Positions 26,688 to 36,442 are shown, counted from the first letter of the stretch. The stretch: 64,000 bases of DNA from Paracrocinitomix sp039939375 (GCA_039939375.1 JBDVJO010000007.1:124001-188000), one strand, 5' to 3'. Program-made: numbers and translations. The notes: a model not told the origin generated them from the sequence alone.

Positions 26688-27826
26688 AGCGTTTAAGAAT
26701 TCTTCATATTACCCCTTGGTTCCCGAACACGGACAATCCCATTGAAGGTGTTTTCATAGCTAAACAGCTTGTAGAATTGCAAAGTCATTGTTATAACGAA
26801 GTGTTACACATTACCTTAAACAGTACAAATAAAATGGAAAACGGCGGTAATTACGAAGGATTAACCGTCACCCGAAAACAGATTAATCCGATAGTAGACC
26901 GTTGGATTATTAAAGAAAAATTGGCAAGTAAATACATCCACAAATACCTAAAAAAAAGAGAGAACGACTTTGATTTTGTCAATTTCTATATCGCCTATCC
27001 AAATGCCGTTTCACTAAAAAAATTTCAACAGCAATTTCCCAAACTAACTTTTACCATCAGCGAACAATGGTCTGCTTATTACGAAGCTTTTAATTTACCA
27101 CCTCATCATAAAGGTAGAAAGAGAATAGAAAACATATTCAAACAACAGGCGCCCCTATTCACTGTCTCATCAGCATTAGCAGAAGACATTAAAAAGTTTG
27201 CCGGATTAGAAAAGATTGAATTCAAGTTAATTCCAAACATTGTTAACCCTAACGATTTTTACTACAAGGAAAAACCAGATTCTACCATATTTACATTTTC
27301 ATCCATAAATAATTGGAGTAGTCTTAAAAATCCTTTTGTCTTGATAGAAGCCTTTAAACTTTTACTTGAAACTGATAAAAAAAATAGACTATTACTTTGT
27401 GGTTCAGGACAATTATCTGATGAAATCAAAGACACCATAAAAAAGGAAGGGTTAGAAGATCATATCATTTTTAAAGGTAGAATTCCGAAAGAAGAGGTTT
27501 TGTCAACATTACAAAATAGTCATGTCTATTGCCAATCATCTAACTATGAAACATTTTCAGCCATATGCATAGAGGCATTAGCAACCGGAACCCCTGTAAT
27601 AGCTACAAAAATTGGAGGTATGAAGGATTTTGTTAATGAAAAAAATGGTTTGTTAATTGACCAAATGACCCCTGAACAATGGAAGAACGGCATGAAAAAG
27701 GTAAAAGAAAACTATTCTAGTTACCAGGCCGAAACTATTTCTAAAGAAACCATAGAAAAATATAACCCTGAAAAAGTAGGAACAATGTTTTTTGATCATT
27801 TTGAAAAACTCGTGAAAAATGGGTAA
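26684..27826 (+). CDS. Glycosyltransferase family 4 (first)
   Basis: 380 residues with a GT-B fold. The N-terminus is RILHITPWFPNTDNPIEGVF. The C-terminal donor site includes LLLCGSGQLSDEI, IIFKGRIPKEEV, and SNYETFSAICIEALATGTPV with the E-x7-E type motif. It is probably a retaining transferase. It overlaps the next gene by 8 bp. Confidence 0.9.
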   Translation: MKRLRILHITPWFPNTDNPIEGVFIAKQLVELQSHCYNEVLHITLNSTNKMENGGNYEGLTVTRKQINPIVDRWIIKEKLASKYIHKYLKKRENDFDFVNFYIAYPNAVSLKKFQQQFPKLTFTISEQWSAYYEAFNLPPHHKGRKRIENIFKQQAPLFTVSSALAEDIKKFAGLEKIEFKLIPNIVNPNDFYYKEKPDSTIFTFSSINNWSSLKNPFVLIEAFKLLLETDKKNRLLLCGSGQLSDEIKDTIKKEGLEDHIIFKGRIPKEEVLSTLQNSHVYCQSSNYETFSAICIEALATGTPVIATKIGGMKDFVNEKNGLLIDQMTPEQWKNGMKKVKENYSSYQAETISKETIEKYNPEKVGTMFFDHFEKLVKNG

Positions 27827-28940
27827 AAAAATATTACTCATATCAACTGAAGCGTGGGGACCAAATTTTGTCTCAAAGCATCATTATGCCAACTATTTAA
27901 GTGAAAATCATGAGGTTTATTTTTTGAATCCAGCTTCGGGCTTCAATAAAAACCCATTTGGTGATATTCAACTGAAGCATAAAAAACTAAAAGACGGTCT
28001 TTATTCATTGACCTATAAAAACCTAGTACCTAAACTGAATAACTTACCTAAAGCTGTACAAAAATCTATTTATAAAAAGCAAGCGAATCAGATTCATAAA
28101 GGTTTAGACATCAATGAATTTGATATTGTTTGGAGTTTTGACCCTTATAGATACTGGGATCTATCAGTTTTCAACGCAAAAAAACATCTTTATCATACGG
28201 TAGATTTCCATCCAACAGCCAAATTTGAATCGGACTGTGCAAATTCTGCAGACCATGTCATCTGCGTGACTGAGCTCATAAAATCATCTTTAACAACCAA
28301 AAACACTTCCATTCATAAAATTGGGCATGGTGCGGATATTAATGGATTTGAGCAAGAATCAGTCACAGAAATTCCTGGTAAGAATAAATTAAAAGCATGC
28401 TATGTAGGCAATTTCCACAACCATATTGATTATGAAATGCTCTTGCAATTGACCAAAGAAAACCAGCATTGCGATTTCATTATGATTGGTCCAACTTTGG
28501 ATTCAAACCTTTCTTCTGGTAATAAGATTTCAATGAGTCACCTCAAGGCGTTAGAGCAACAACAAAACTTGTTTTTTATAGGTTCAGTGGTACCCCAATT
28601 ATTAATGAGTTATCTCAATAAAATGGATATTAATTTAGTGTTATTCAAAAAAGAAAACCAAAGAATTCACTGCAGTCCGCACAAATTAATGGGCTATTTT
28701 TATTCAGGCAAAACAACCTTATCTAATTACATAGACGAGCATAAAAACACATCTTCAGAAATCATTACCATGGTGGATGACCAACATGAAATTCCGTTGA
28801 GATTTAAACAAATTATATCTGAAATCTCTCTTCATAATTCAAAAGAACTTCAAGAAAAAAGACGAAACTTTGCTGTAGTCAATAGTTATACCAACAAAAT
28901 TGAACAAATATTTGCCCTAATACAAGATGAATCTAATTAA
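27819..28940 (+). CDS. Divergent GT-B glycosyltransferase
   Basis: 373 residues. The N-terminal half has KILLISTEAWGPNFVSKHHY and DIVWSFDPYRYWD. The C-terminal half has ACYVGNFHNHIDYEMLLQL, CDFIMIGPT and FIGSVVPQLLMSYLNKMDI, which matches the GT-B donor half. The usual E-x7-E motif is altered to CSPHKLMGYFYSGKTTL, so the family assignment is less sure than for its neighbours. The start is inside the end of the preceding gene. Confidence 0.75.
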   Translation: MGKKILLISTEAWGPNFVSKHHYANYLSENHEVYFLNPASGFNKNPFGDIQLKHKKLKDGLYSLTYKNLVPKLNNLPKAVQKSIYKKQANQIHKGLDINEFDIVWSFDPYRYWDLSVFNAKKHLYHTVDFHPTAKFESDCANSADHVICVTELIKSSLTTKNTSIHKIGHGADINGFEQESVTEIPGKNKLKACYVGNFHNHIDYEMLLQLTKENQHCDFIMIGPTLDSNLSSGNKISMSHLKALEQQQNLFFIGSVVPQLLMSYLNKMDINLVLFKKENQRIHCSPHKLMGYFYSGKTTLSNYIDEHKNTSSEIITMVDDQHEIPLRFKQIISEISLHNSKELQEKRRNFAVVNSYTNKIEQIFALIQDESN

Positions 28941-29739
28941 GAAAATATTCAACAAGCTAGGAATCAGAAGGTCCTATCCACACCGAATAAACGGTGTTAA
29001 ATTCAGGGTACCTGTTTTCAGCGGTATGGGCTATGCTAACTTCAACAATTCTGAACCCTGGATGTCAACTATCCTGCAGATTATCAGCAAAGATAAAAGT
29101 ACTTTATTGGATGTTGGGGTAAACGTAGGGCAGACCATGCTCTGCTGGAAATCCATTCGTCCGAATTCTGCTTACATAGGTTTTGAGCCCAACAGGCATT
29201 GTGTAAAATACGCCAAATACACCATTAAGGTGAATAAGTTTGAAAACTGTAAAATTGAACCTTATGGCTTATCTACCAAGTCAGAAAAATCTGAATTGTA
29301 CATTTTAGGAAAAGACTTGGGAGACTCTACAGCATCCACCATTAAAGACTTCAGAGAGAACGAGACCAGGCAAGCCATAGAAATTGAAACCAAAAGCTTA
29401 AAAGAACTAGGCCATACTGATTTTGACATTGCAAAAGTAGATGTTGAAGGCTCAGAATTAGAGGTAATCAAAGCAATTTTAGCGGTTAACCAAACAGCAA
29501 CTATCATTTGTGAGATTCTACCAGCCTATAATTCTGATAACAAAGACAGAATTGAACGACAAGAACAGATTGAACACCTTTTGAAGGACCACGAATACTA
29601 CATATACCGCATTCTTAAAGGCGAAAAAATAACGCTAGAGTCTATTCAAGAGTTTGGAATTCATAGTGAATTGGCGAAATCAGACTACCTTTTTGTACCT
29701 TCATCTAAAGATGATTTTATAAAAGCGGCTTTTCATTGA
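28927..29739 (+). CDS. FkbM family methyltransferase (second)
   Basis: 270 residues. LLDVGVNVGQTMLCWKSIRP and YIGFEPNRHCVKYA form the SAM site, and IAKVDVEGSELEVIKAIL the FkbM signature. It resembles the first FkbM protein only at the motifs, so it is a separate enzyme rather than a recent duplicate. The start overlaps the preceding gene by 14 bp; the stop shares one base with the next ATG. Confidence 0.88.
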   Translation: MNLIKKIFNKLGIRRSYPHRINGVKFRVPVFSGMGYANFNNSEPWMSTILQIISKDKSTLLDVGVNVGQTMLCWKSIRPNSAYIGFEPNRHCVKYAKYTIKVNKFENCKIEPYGLSTKSEKSELYILGKDLGDSTASTIKDFRENETRQAIEIETKSLKELGHTDFDIAKVDVEGSELEVIKAILAVNQTATIICEILPAYNSDNKDRIERQEQIEHLLKDHEYYIYRILKGEKITLESIQEFGIHSELAKSDYLFVPSSKDDFIKAAFH

Positions 29740-30605
29740 TGCCATATTTCTCCGTAGTCATACCAACTTATAATCGTGCAGATAGGGTTACAAAAGCAAT
29801 TGACTCTATTCTCGCCCAAGCTTTTGAAGATTGGGAGCTGATTGTGGTTGATGACGGAAGTACGGATAACACAAAAGAGCGCGTTACTCAATATGGTGAT
29901 GACCGAATTAAGTACATTTATCAAGAAAATGCAGAGAGAGGAGCGGCTAGAAACAGAGGAGTAAAAGAGGCAACAGGTAACTATGTTTTTTTTCTTGATT
30001 CGGACGATTTCGTTTACCCAACCTATTTAATTCATGCTGCTGAAGCTTTAAAAGATTTAAATGAGCCCGAGTTTTTTCATATTCGATATAAAGAAATGAA
30101 AGACAACAAAACAGTTACAACTGAAAAACTGAAGCCAAATGAGGTTTTACAAAAAACCTTGCGACAAAATAGATTTGCCTGCCAGTTCTTTTTAAGAAAA
30201 GACATTGCAATACAATTTAAATTCAGTGAAAATAGAGCACTTAAAATTGGCGAAGATTGGGCCTTGATTCTTCGTATTGCTGTTCGTTATAAACTCCATT
30301 TCAGCAATGAGGCATTAGGCGTTATCGTGCAGCATGATGACAGAAGTATGCAGTTAGCGTCACCAGACACAATTCTTACCTCTAGAGATTTAATACTTGA
30401 ATATTTGAGTCAAGATGAAAAGGTTGGGGATGATGTTAAAGGAAACGTTGATGCCGAGTTGACTTCATTAGCAGCCCTTTCAGCGGCAATTAACAAAGAA
30501 AAAAGTCAAGCAAAAAAATTGCTAGCAAAAGCAATTCAAAAAAGAGCTTATTTAAGGTGGACAAAACGTACCTTAGCTATCTATAAAAAACTCGCACTTG
30601 GATAA
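29739..30605 (+). CDS. Glycosyltransferase family 2 (second)
   Basis: 288 residues. FSVVIPTYNRADRVTKAIDS, LIVVDDGSTDNTKE and FFLDSDDFVYP are the GT-A motifs. A TTG at 29736 would add one residue; the ATG at 29739 overlaps the previous TGA by one base and is preferred. The C-terminus is helical and lysine-rich. It is likely cytoplasmic. Confidence 0.9.
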   Translation: MPYFSVVIPTYNRADRVTKAIDSILAQAFEDWELIVVDDGSTDNTKERVTQYGDDRIKYIYQENAERGAARNRGVKEATGNYVFFLDSDDFVYPTYLIHAAEALKDLNEPEFFHIRYKEMKDNKTVTTEKLKPNEVLQKTLRQNRFACQFFLRKDIAIQFKFSENRALKIGEDWALILRIAVRYKLHFSNEALGVIVQHDDRSMQLASPDTILTSRDLILEYLSQDEKVGDDVKGNVDAELTSLAALSAAINKEKSQAKKLLAKAIQKRAYLRWTKRTLAIYKKLALG

Positions 30606-31656
30606 TAAAAAAGACATAGCACACGTGTTGTATTCTGGTTTAGGCGGAACCACAGACTATGTATTTAATTTAATTGAAGGCGATAAGGAAAAGAAATATC
30701 GCCATCACATTTTCTTCTTTGGAATAGAAGATGTGAACGAAGAAACTTTAGAAAAAGCAACATCCATTGCAGATAATGTTCACATTACCAAAAAAAGAAA
30801 GGGGCTTGATCGACAAGCATTAAGAAGAGTAACTTTAGCCATAACAGCAAGTAAACCTGTTGCCGTTACTTGTCATGTAAACTCTTTAATTTTACCCTTG
30901 TCAACACTTGCCAAAAACTTTTGTAAGCTCATTTTTGTAGAGCACCAGGCGAATCATTTAAAAAGTAGAAAAGAAAAAATTTGGTCTATTTTCGCACAAC
31001 GTAAAGCCGACTGCGTGGTTTCATTAACTCCAGAATATCAAAAAAGACTCGAGGCTTTGGTTGGTCGATTTTATAAAGCAAAAAAAAACGTTTTAATTAG
31101 AAGCGGAATCGCATTAAATCGATATTACAACGTGAAGCCAGAAAATGAGCACATCAGAATTGGTATGGTTTCTAGAATTAATGAATTCAGAGACCACAAC
31201 ACCTTGCTCCAAGCCTTTTCTAAACTCGCTCATAAAAATATCAGTCTGCACATTGCAGGTGACGGACCTCTAAAAGAAAAATTAGAAGCCAAGTTTAAAC
31301 GAGAAAACATCCATTGGCACGGTGTTTTGAATCAAGAACATATTGCCGCATTTCTTGCCGGAATAGACATCTATGTGCACGCCTCAAAAGGAGAAACTTC
31401 TAGTATGGCCATTATGCAAGCAATGGCAAGTAAGCTTCCTATAATTGCTTCAGACGTTGCAGGAATTAGAAACGTGTTTAATGACAACAACGGAATATTA
31501 GTAGAAGTTCAAAATGCTAAAGAACTTCAAAAAGCCCTTGATAAACTTATAGATGATGCGGACGAACGCAACAGATTAGCAATAGAGGCACTGAGCTATG
31601 CCCAACGAAATTGCAATAATGAAAGAATGTTCAATCAATTTGATGAATTGTTATGA
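30598..31656 (+). CDS. Glycosyltransferase family 4 (second)
   Basis: 352 residues. AHVLYSGLGGTTDYVFNLI is an acceptor-side opening of GT4 enzymes. IGMVSRINEFRDHNTLLQAF, LHIAGDGPLKEKLEA, HWHGVLNQEHIAAFLAG and SSMAIMQAMASKLPIIASDVAG form the donor half. The start codon appears to be TTG at 30598, because no ATG occurs before the first conserved strand; it overlaps the GT2 end by 8 bp. Confidence 0.9.
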   Translation: MDNKKDIAHVLYSGLGGTTDYVFNLIEGDKEKKYRHHIFFFGIEDVNEETLEKATSIADNVHITKKRKGLDRQALRRVTLAITASKPVAVTCHVNSLILPLSTLAKNFCKLIFVEHQANHLKSRKEKIWSIFAQRKADCVVSLTPEYQKRLEALVGRFYKAKKNVLIRSGIALNRYYNVKPENEHIRIGMVSRINEFRDHNTLLQAFSKLAHKNISLHIAGDGPLKEKLEAKFKRENIHWHGVLNQEHIAAFLAGIDIYVHASKGETSSMAIMQAMASKLPIIASDVAGIRNVFNDNNGILVEVQNAKELQKALDKLIDDADERNRLAIEALSYAQRNCNNERMFNQFDELL

Positions 31657-32795
31657 AAATTCTATTCGTTCAAAAAGTAAAGGCACTGGTTGGATCTGAA
31701 AAGTATTTTTTAGAATTGATTCCCGCTCTTGAAGCGAGAGGGATAGCAACTGAATTTGTTTGTATTTACAGTCAAATAGACAAAGAAAAAACGATTCCAT
31801 TTATTGAAGCCTACCAGAAACTAGGCCTTAAATTACATATTCAAGAAATTAAGTCTGAAAAATCAATCTTGAAGGCGGTTAGGTTCATTAAGAATATTCA
31901 TTCAAAAGGAAATTTTGATTTGATTCATTCACACCTGATTCATGCTGACTTTTGGTGCGCCTTACTTAAAAAAATCTACAGAATTAAAACACCTGTTGTA
32001 TCCACCAAACATGGATATGACGAAGATTATATTTCTAAACATGGCTTTAATGCTCAGCATTTGAAAGCTAATCGTTATTTCAAGATCTGTAAATTTTCAG
32101 AAAAACAGATTTTAAAATCATATGCAGTTTCTAACGGATTACGTCAGTTATTTATTGATGCGGGAATTTGTAAAAGTGAAAACATTTCAACCATTCATCA
32201 TGGGTTTGACTTAGGTGAGGTTAATATAAAGCCAAGCGAAGCTTATCGAAAATCACCTCAGCAATTAGTCGTATTAGGCAGAATCATTCCCTTTAAAGGT
32301 CATATTCATTTGATTGAAGCCTTGGCCAAAGTGAAAGATGAATATCCGGCTGTAAACTTAAATATTGTAGGACATGGTGACAAAGATTTAATTCTTCACT
32401 TGAAAAAGCGTATCACTGAATTACAACTGAATCAAAACGTTTCTTTTGAAGGATATCAGAGCAATATTTATGATTATTTAGGCAATGCTGACATCATGGT
32501 TGTCCCATCTATATCAGAAGGGTTTGGATTAATCTTTTTAGAAGCTTTAAATGCTAAAACCCCAATTATTGGGTTTGATGTTCCGGCCACCAACGAAATT
32601 ATTGAAGATGGCGTAAACGGATTATTAGTAGCGCTGAAAAACGAAGCCGAATTGGCGGAGAAAATCATCACATTATTGCAATCTGACGAACTAAAATCAA
32701 CCTTTTCTGAAAACGGATTTAATAAGCTGAAGAAGTATTATTCTCTAAATCGTATGGTTGATCAGACAATTCAGTTTTATGAGACTGCGCTTTAG
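31653..32795 (+). CDS. Glycosyltransferase family 4 (third)
   Basis: 380 residues. The N-terminus is KILFVQKVKALVGSEKYFLE. LVVLGRIIPFKGHIHLIEAL, LNIVGHGDKDLILHLKKRI and PSISEGFGLIFLEALNAKTP give the donor site with the E-x7-E motif. It starts with a four-base overlap (ATGA). The last 77 bp overlap the 3' end of the opposing membrane protein gene. Confidence 0.92.
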   Translation: MKILFVQKVKALVGSEKYFLELIPALEARGIATEFVCIYSQIDKEKTIPFIEAYQKLGLKLHIQEIKSEKSILKAVRFIKNIHSKGNFDLIHSHLIHADFWCALLKKIYRIKTPVVSTKHGYDEDYISKHGFNAQHLKANRYFKICKFSEKQILKSYAVSNGLRQLFIDAGICKSENISTIHHGFDLGEVNIKPSEAYRKSPQQLVVLGRIIPFKGHIHLIEALAKVKDEYPAVNLNIVGHGDKDLILHLKKRITELQLNQNVSFEGYQSNIYDYLGNADIMVVPSISEGFGLIFLEALNAKTPIIGFDVPATNEIIEDGVNGLLVALKNEAELAEKIITLLQSDELKSTFSENGFNKLKKYYSLNRMVDQTIQFYETAL

Positions 32796-34086
32796 TTCGG
32801 GCTTTATACATCAGCAAGAACATAATAAATCCAAACAAAGATAAAATTGGAATTTTGTATCTGGCTAGAGCTCCAAAATTATAAGAGGTAAATCCTACAG
32901 CAAATCCAAAAATCAAGCAGTAGATGAACATTCCATACAAAATGGGGTATTTCCTAATCTCTCTGATTATCCTGAATTTAAACTTGAACATGACGTAAAT
33001 AAAAATGGCAAAAAACAAGAAGCTTTCAAGTGCCCCAATGAAAACTACGGGGTTTCTGGCCTCCCATAAATAAGGTCGGAAAAAAGTCACGTTTAGAGCG
33101 GCAGGTATCTTTCTACTGACACCTGCTGCGGTGTATTCTATTTCTCCTAAATTATAAGAAGAGCCTCCTACATCTGTATGCCAACTGTGAAACCCTTTTA
33201 CTTTCCATTCTAAATTACTTGCTTGGTATTTCTCAGAACCCTCCCCTACTAAATTCAAACTAAAAAAACTGGCACCTATCAACCCCATAAACACAAATGG
33301 TCCTACAACATATTTAATCAATTTACTTTTCATGGATTGACTAAACAAAACATAAATCCCTAAAAAGGCGCCTGGTAGAAATGCCAAGATAATATAGGCT
33401 TTGAGTGAAATTATCAAGTAAGAGAAAAACAAAATTCCAACAAAATAAAAGGGCTTGAACTTCTTCTTAAACAATGAGAAATAAAGTAAGTAAATGACGT
33501 AATTTATGCAGAACAAGGTAATGGTATCTTTCATGATTCCGCCTCCCCAAAACACGACAGAAGGAATCAAAAACACCGCCCAAAAAGCATATTTTTCTTT
33601 CTCTGGGAGGATATCGCGCAGCACTTGAAACAATTTCCATCCTCCAATAAAAGAAATTAGCGACATGAACAAAGTTGTGACCAAATATGACTGGAAAGAA
33701 ACGAGATTAATTGGCGATAATATCTTCACCATAAACCACTCTTCGTAGGTTCTTGAATATTTTATTTTATCTGCAAACGGTGATAATTCTGGAGGAAGAT
33801 TTCCGCCTTCTGACCCTAACAAACTCAAATAATCTGCTGGTGATTCTACCAAAGTTTGAGACAAGACAGATGCTCCGTTGTGATATAGAAAAGTATCGCC
33901 AAAACCGTAGTAATAAACATAGATCAGGGCGAAAACAACGCCTCCAAATACTTTGATTATAAATCCATTCAAAAAGTACTTGTAATAGGTGTCTGATTTC
34001 ATTGATCTGTAGAAGAACAATAAAACAAAAATGAGCGTAAAATATATCGCCCAAATGCTCCAATCAAAAATCCCTATCGAACCCAT
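32719..34086 (-). CDS. Multi-pass membrane protein, polysaccharide polymerase-like
   Basis: About 455 residues with 9 to 11 membrane helices. A large extracytoplasmic loop lies near residue 75-120 (YYGFGDTFLYHNG, FADKIKYSRTYEEWF) and another near 290-350. The segment FLIPSVVFWGGGIMKDT is conserved-looking. Size and topology fit an O-antigen/capsule polymerase (Wzy-type), and the locus otherwise lacks one; no diagnostic motif exists, so this is an inference. The ATG at 34086 (MGSIGIFDWSIW) is preferred over a TTG at 34125. The last 77 bp run into the opposing glycosyltransferase gene. Confidence 0.65.
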   Translation of the reverse strand: MGSIGIFDWSIWAIYFTLIFVLLFFYRSMKSDTYYKYFLNGFIIKVFGGVVFALIYVYYYGFGDTFLYHNGASVLSQTLVESPADYLSLLGSEGGNLPPELSPFADKIKYSRTYEEWFMVKILSPINLVSFQSYLVTTLFMSLISFIGGWKLFQVLRDILPEKEKYAFWAVFLIPSVVFWGGGIMKDTITLFCINYVIYLLYFSLFKKKFKPFYFVGILFFSYLIISLKAYIILAFLPGAFLGIYVLFSQSMKSKLIKYVVGPFVFMGLIGASFFSLNLVGEGSEKYQASNLEWKVKGFHSWHTDVGGSSYNLGEIEYTAAGVSRKIPAALNVTFFRPYLWEARNPVVFIGALESFLFFAIFIYVMFKFKFRIIREIRKYPILYGMFIYCLIFGFAVGFTSYNFGALARYKIPILSLFGFIMFLLMYKARTKAQSHKTELSDQPYDLENNTSSAY

Positions 34087-34172
34087 TACCGACTTTCTAA
34101 CCAATTGTACGTGAATAAACCGCAAAGGTTAAGAAAGAAGTGGTTCAAAAATTATTTAAATTCACTGTAAAG

Positions 34173-35141
34173 ATGGATAAAGGAATATTTTGCATATCGC
34201 TTGACTTTGAAAAGTACTGGGGTATTCATGATATAACCGACTGGCAAAGCAAAGAAACAGAACTCAGCAAAGTAAGAGACGTTGTTTATCAACTACTTGA
34301 AGTGTTTGAGTCAAATCGTATACATGCCACTTGGGCCTTTGTTGGTTTATTGGCTCACCCCAATTTTCAGGATATTTTAGACCAAGAACTTAAAGCAATC
34401 CCCTATAAAAACAAAGAGTACTCTCCATTTCCGCTTGAAGTAGATAAGTTTAAAGGGATTCCAAAAGACATTTGCTGTGCACTTGAAGAGCTAAAAAAAA
34501 TAAAAGCTACCCGCTTCCAAGAGTTAGCGAGTCATACATTTTCGCATTTGTATTGTCTTGAAGAAGGAATAACGAAAGAAGTGTTTGAAGCAGATCTTCG
34601 AAAAATGCGAACAATTGAAAAATTATTGGGTATTGAAATGACATCTATTGTTTTTCCTAGAAATCAGATCAACCCTGAATTCATAGAAATGTGTCAAGCA
34701 AAAGATTATACAGCTTTTAGAGGCAATCAAAGAAGTGCGGTTTGGAGCAATAGCACCTTTCAAACAGAGTCAATTTTTAGAAAAGGCAAAAGGTTAGTTG
34801 ACGCTTATTATCCGATTGTAAAAACGACTGGATATACCCTAAATGATATCAGAGCAAAAAAGAAAATAATCAACATTCCGGCTTCACGTTTTTTACGACC
34901 TATTTCTACTAAATGGGGATTTGAAGATCAAAAGATGAAACGAATCAAAGATGAAATGACAAAAGCTGCTAAGCTCAAACAAATCTATCATCTTTGGTGG
35001 CACCCTCATAACTTTACACAAAACACTGATTTGCATTTTGAACAGTTAGACACCTTATTTGAACACTTTCATGAATTGAATAAAACCTATGGTTTCGTTT
35101 CACTAAACATGCAAGAAATAGCAGAACATGCCAGAAGTTAA
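34173..35141 (+). CDS. Polysaccharide deacetylase (NodB/CE4-like)
   Basis: 322 residues from the ATG at 34173; a GTG at 34140 would add 11 residues. Motif 1 appears as CISLDFEKYWGIH (first Asp) and motif 2 as ELASHTFSHLYC (HxxxH metal ligands), followed by IVFPRNQINPEF in the motif 3 area and LWWHPHNF near the end as the histidine motif. There is no signal peptide, so it is cytoplasmic, unlike most cell-wall deacetylases. It would remove an N-acetyl group from a sugar intermediate. It overlaps the formyltransferase gene by 14 bp. Confidence 0.85.
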   Translation: MDKGIFCISLDFEKYWGIHDITDWQSKETELSKVRDVVYQLLEVFESNRIHATWAFVGLLAHPNFQDILDQELKAIPYKNKEYSPFPLEVDKFKGIPKDICCALEELKKIKATRFQELASHTFSHLYCLEEGITKEVFEADLRKMRTIEKLLGIEMTSIVFPRNQINPEFIEMCQAKDYTAFRGNQRSAVWSNSTFQTESIFRKGKRLVDAYYPIVKTTGYTLNDIRAKKKIINIPASRFLRPISTKWGFEDQKMKRIKDEMTKAAKLKQIYHLWWHPHNFTQNTDLHFEQLDTLFEHFHELNKTYGFVSLNMQEIAEHARS

Positions 35142-35892
35142 AGTGATCATTCTTGCCACTGACGGCACTAATACTCGACTTTTGTTCAACAAGTTACAGA
35201 AGGGTCAAAAGGTAGTGCGTGTCATCCTTGAACAACCAATATCTAAACTTACCTTTCTAAAAAGGAGAATGAAAAAGATTGGTTTTTTCAAAGGTTTGTC
35301 ACAAGCATTTTTCATGACTTTGATTATGCCCTTTATTACTGATAAGTTCAGCCGAGAGCGAATAGTAAAAGCCAACCTTTCTGATCAACCTATTCCCAAA
35401 GATATTATTCATAAAGTGGATTCAATCAACTCTTCTGAAGTCATTGAGCTTTTAAAAAATACTGAATGTGATTACATCATCATCAACGGAACGCGAATTC
35501 TAAAAAAATCTTTGTTGAATGAAATCAAAGTTCCAATTGTGAATATTCATACTGGTATCACCCCTAAATACAGAGGCGTTCACGGAGGGTATTGGGCACT
35601 ATATCAGAATGAACCAGAACTTTTTGGCGTTACTTTACATGTTGTAGATGAAGGTGTTGACACCGGTACGTATATTGCTCAGAAAGTAGTAAAGACAGCA
35701 CCAAAAGACAATTTTAAGTCCTACCCTACTTTACAGTATTTAGCCGGTTTGGATTTATTGGTTCAATATCAAGACGCCATCTTGAATAGAAGTTCAGGGC
35801 AAACAGAGAAATTAACTACTGAGAGCGAGCAGCATTATCACCCCGGATTTTTCCAATATCTTTCTATGCGTTTAAGAAAGGGAGTGAAGTAG
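35128..35892 (+). CDS. Formyltransferase-family protein (sugar N-formyltransferase candidate)
   Basis: 254 residues. The hallmark block is DYIIINGTRIL (Asn), then VNIHTGITPKYRGVHGGYWAL (His) and VDEGVDTG (Asp), giving the N-H-D triad of the formyl transfer fold that uses 10-formyl-tetrahydrofolate. There is no C-terminal Fmt domain, and the length is shorter than methionyl-tRNA formyltransferase (about 310 aa), so a role in sugar modification is more likely. It is coupled to the deacetylase by a 14 bp overlap. Confidence 0.85.
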   Translation: MPEVKVIILATDGTNTRLLFNKLQKGQKVVRVILEQPISKLTFLKRRMKKIGFFKGLSQAFFMTLIMPFITDKFSRERIVKANLSDQPIPKDIIHKVDSINSSEVIELLKNTECDYIIINGTRILKKSLLNEIKVPIVNIHTGITPKYRGVHGGYWALYQNEPELFGVTLHVVDEGVDTGTYIAQKVVKTAPKDNFKSYPTLQYLAGLDLLVQYQDAILNRSSGQTEKLTTESEQHYHPGFFQYLSMRLRKGVK

Positions 35893-36366
35893 TTATTGAT
35901 GGTGATATGGTTCGTTTCTTAATATGGTGAACGCTCTGTACAATTGCTCAAGGAAAAACATTCGAATCATTTGATGAGAAAAGGTCATTTTGGATAAAGA
36001 CATTTTCTCGTTAGCAGCAGCATATACCTCATCTGAAAAACCGTAAGGCCCACCAACAACAAATGTGATGTATTTCAATCCTCTATTCATTCGATCTTGT
36101 GTCCAATTTGAGAAAGCAACTGAATCATATTGTTTTCCTTTTTCATCTAAAAGCACTACCAAATCGCTTTTTTCAACTTTGGATAAAATCATTTTTCCTT
36201 CTTCGGTTTTGATTTGATCTTCAGTGAGTTTTTTGGCATTTTTCACATCTGGCAATTCAATTTTTTCAACTGAAATATAATGTTGGAGCCTAGATAAATA
36301 TTCGGTTTCTCCGTCAATTAGAAATTTTTTATGTGTCTTACCGATTAAAATTATCTTTATCTTCAC
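35893..36366 (-). CDS. rlmH: 23S rRNA pseudouridine-1915 N3-methyltransferase RlmH
   Basis: 157 residues. IKIILIGKTHKKFLIDGETEY opens the chain. LVVLLDEKGKQYDS and ITFVVGGPYGFSDEV form the SPOUT knot, and the C-terminus RNEPYHHQ is invariant in the family. It methylates m3-pseudouridine 1915 in 23S rRNA. The start codon is GTG at 36366. The stop is immediately adjacent to the stop of the opposing formyltransferase, with no spacer. Confidence 0.96.
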   Translation of the reverse strand: MKIKIILIGKTHKKFLIDGETEYLSRLQHYISVEKIELPDVKNAKKLTEDQIKTEEGKMILSKVEKSDLVVLLDEKGKQYDSVAFSNWTQDRMNRGLKYITFVVGGPYGFSDEVYAAANEKMSLSKMTFSHQMIRMFFLEQLYRAFTILRNEPYHHQ

Positions 36367-36442
36367 TTCTCAGAAATTAAATGTGGCTCAGTTTTTGCTC
36401 CAAACTGTAAAAATAGAACATTTAGAATTGAATTAAGAAAGG

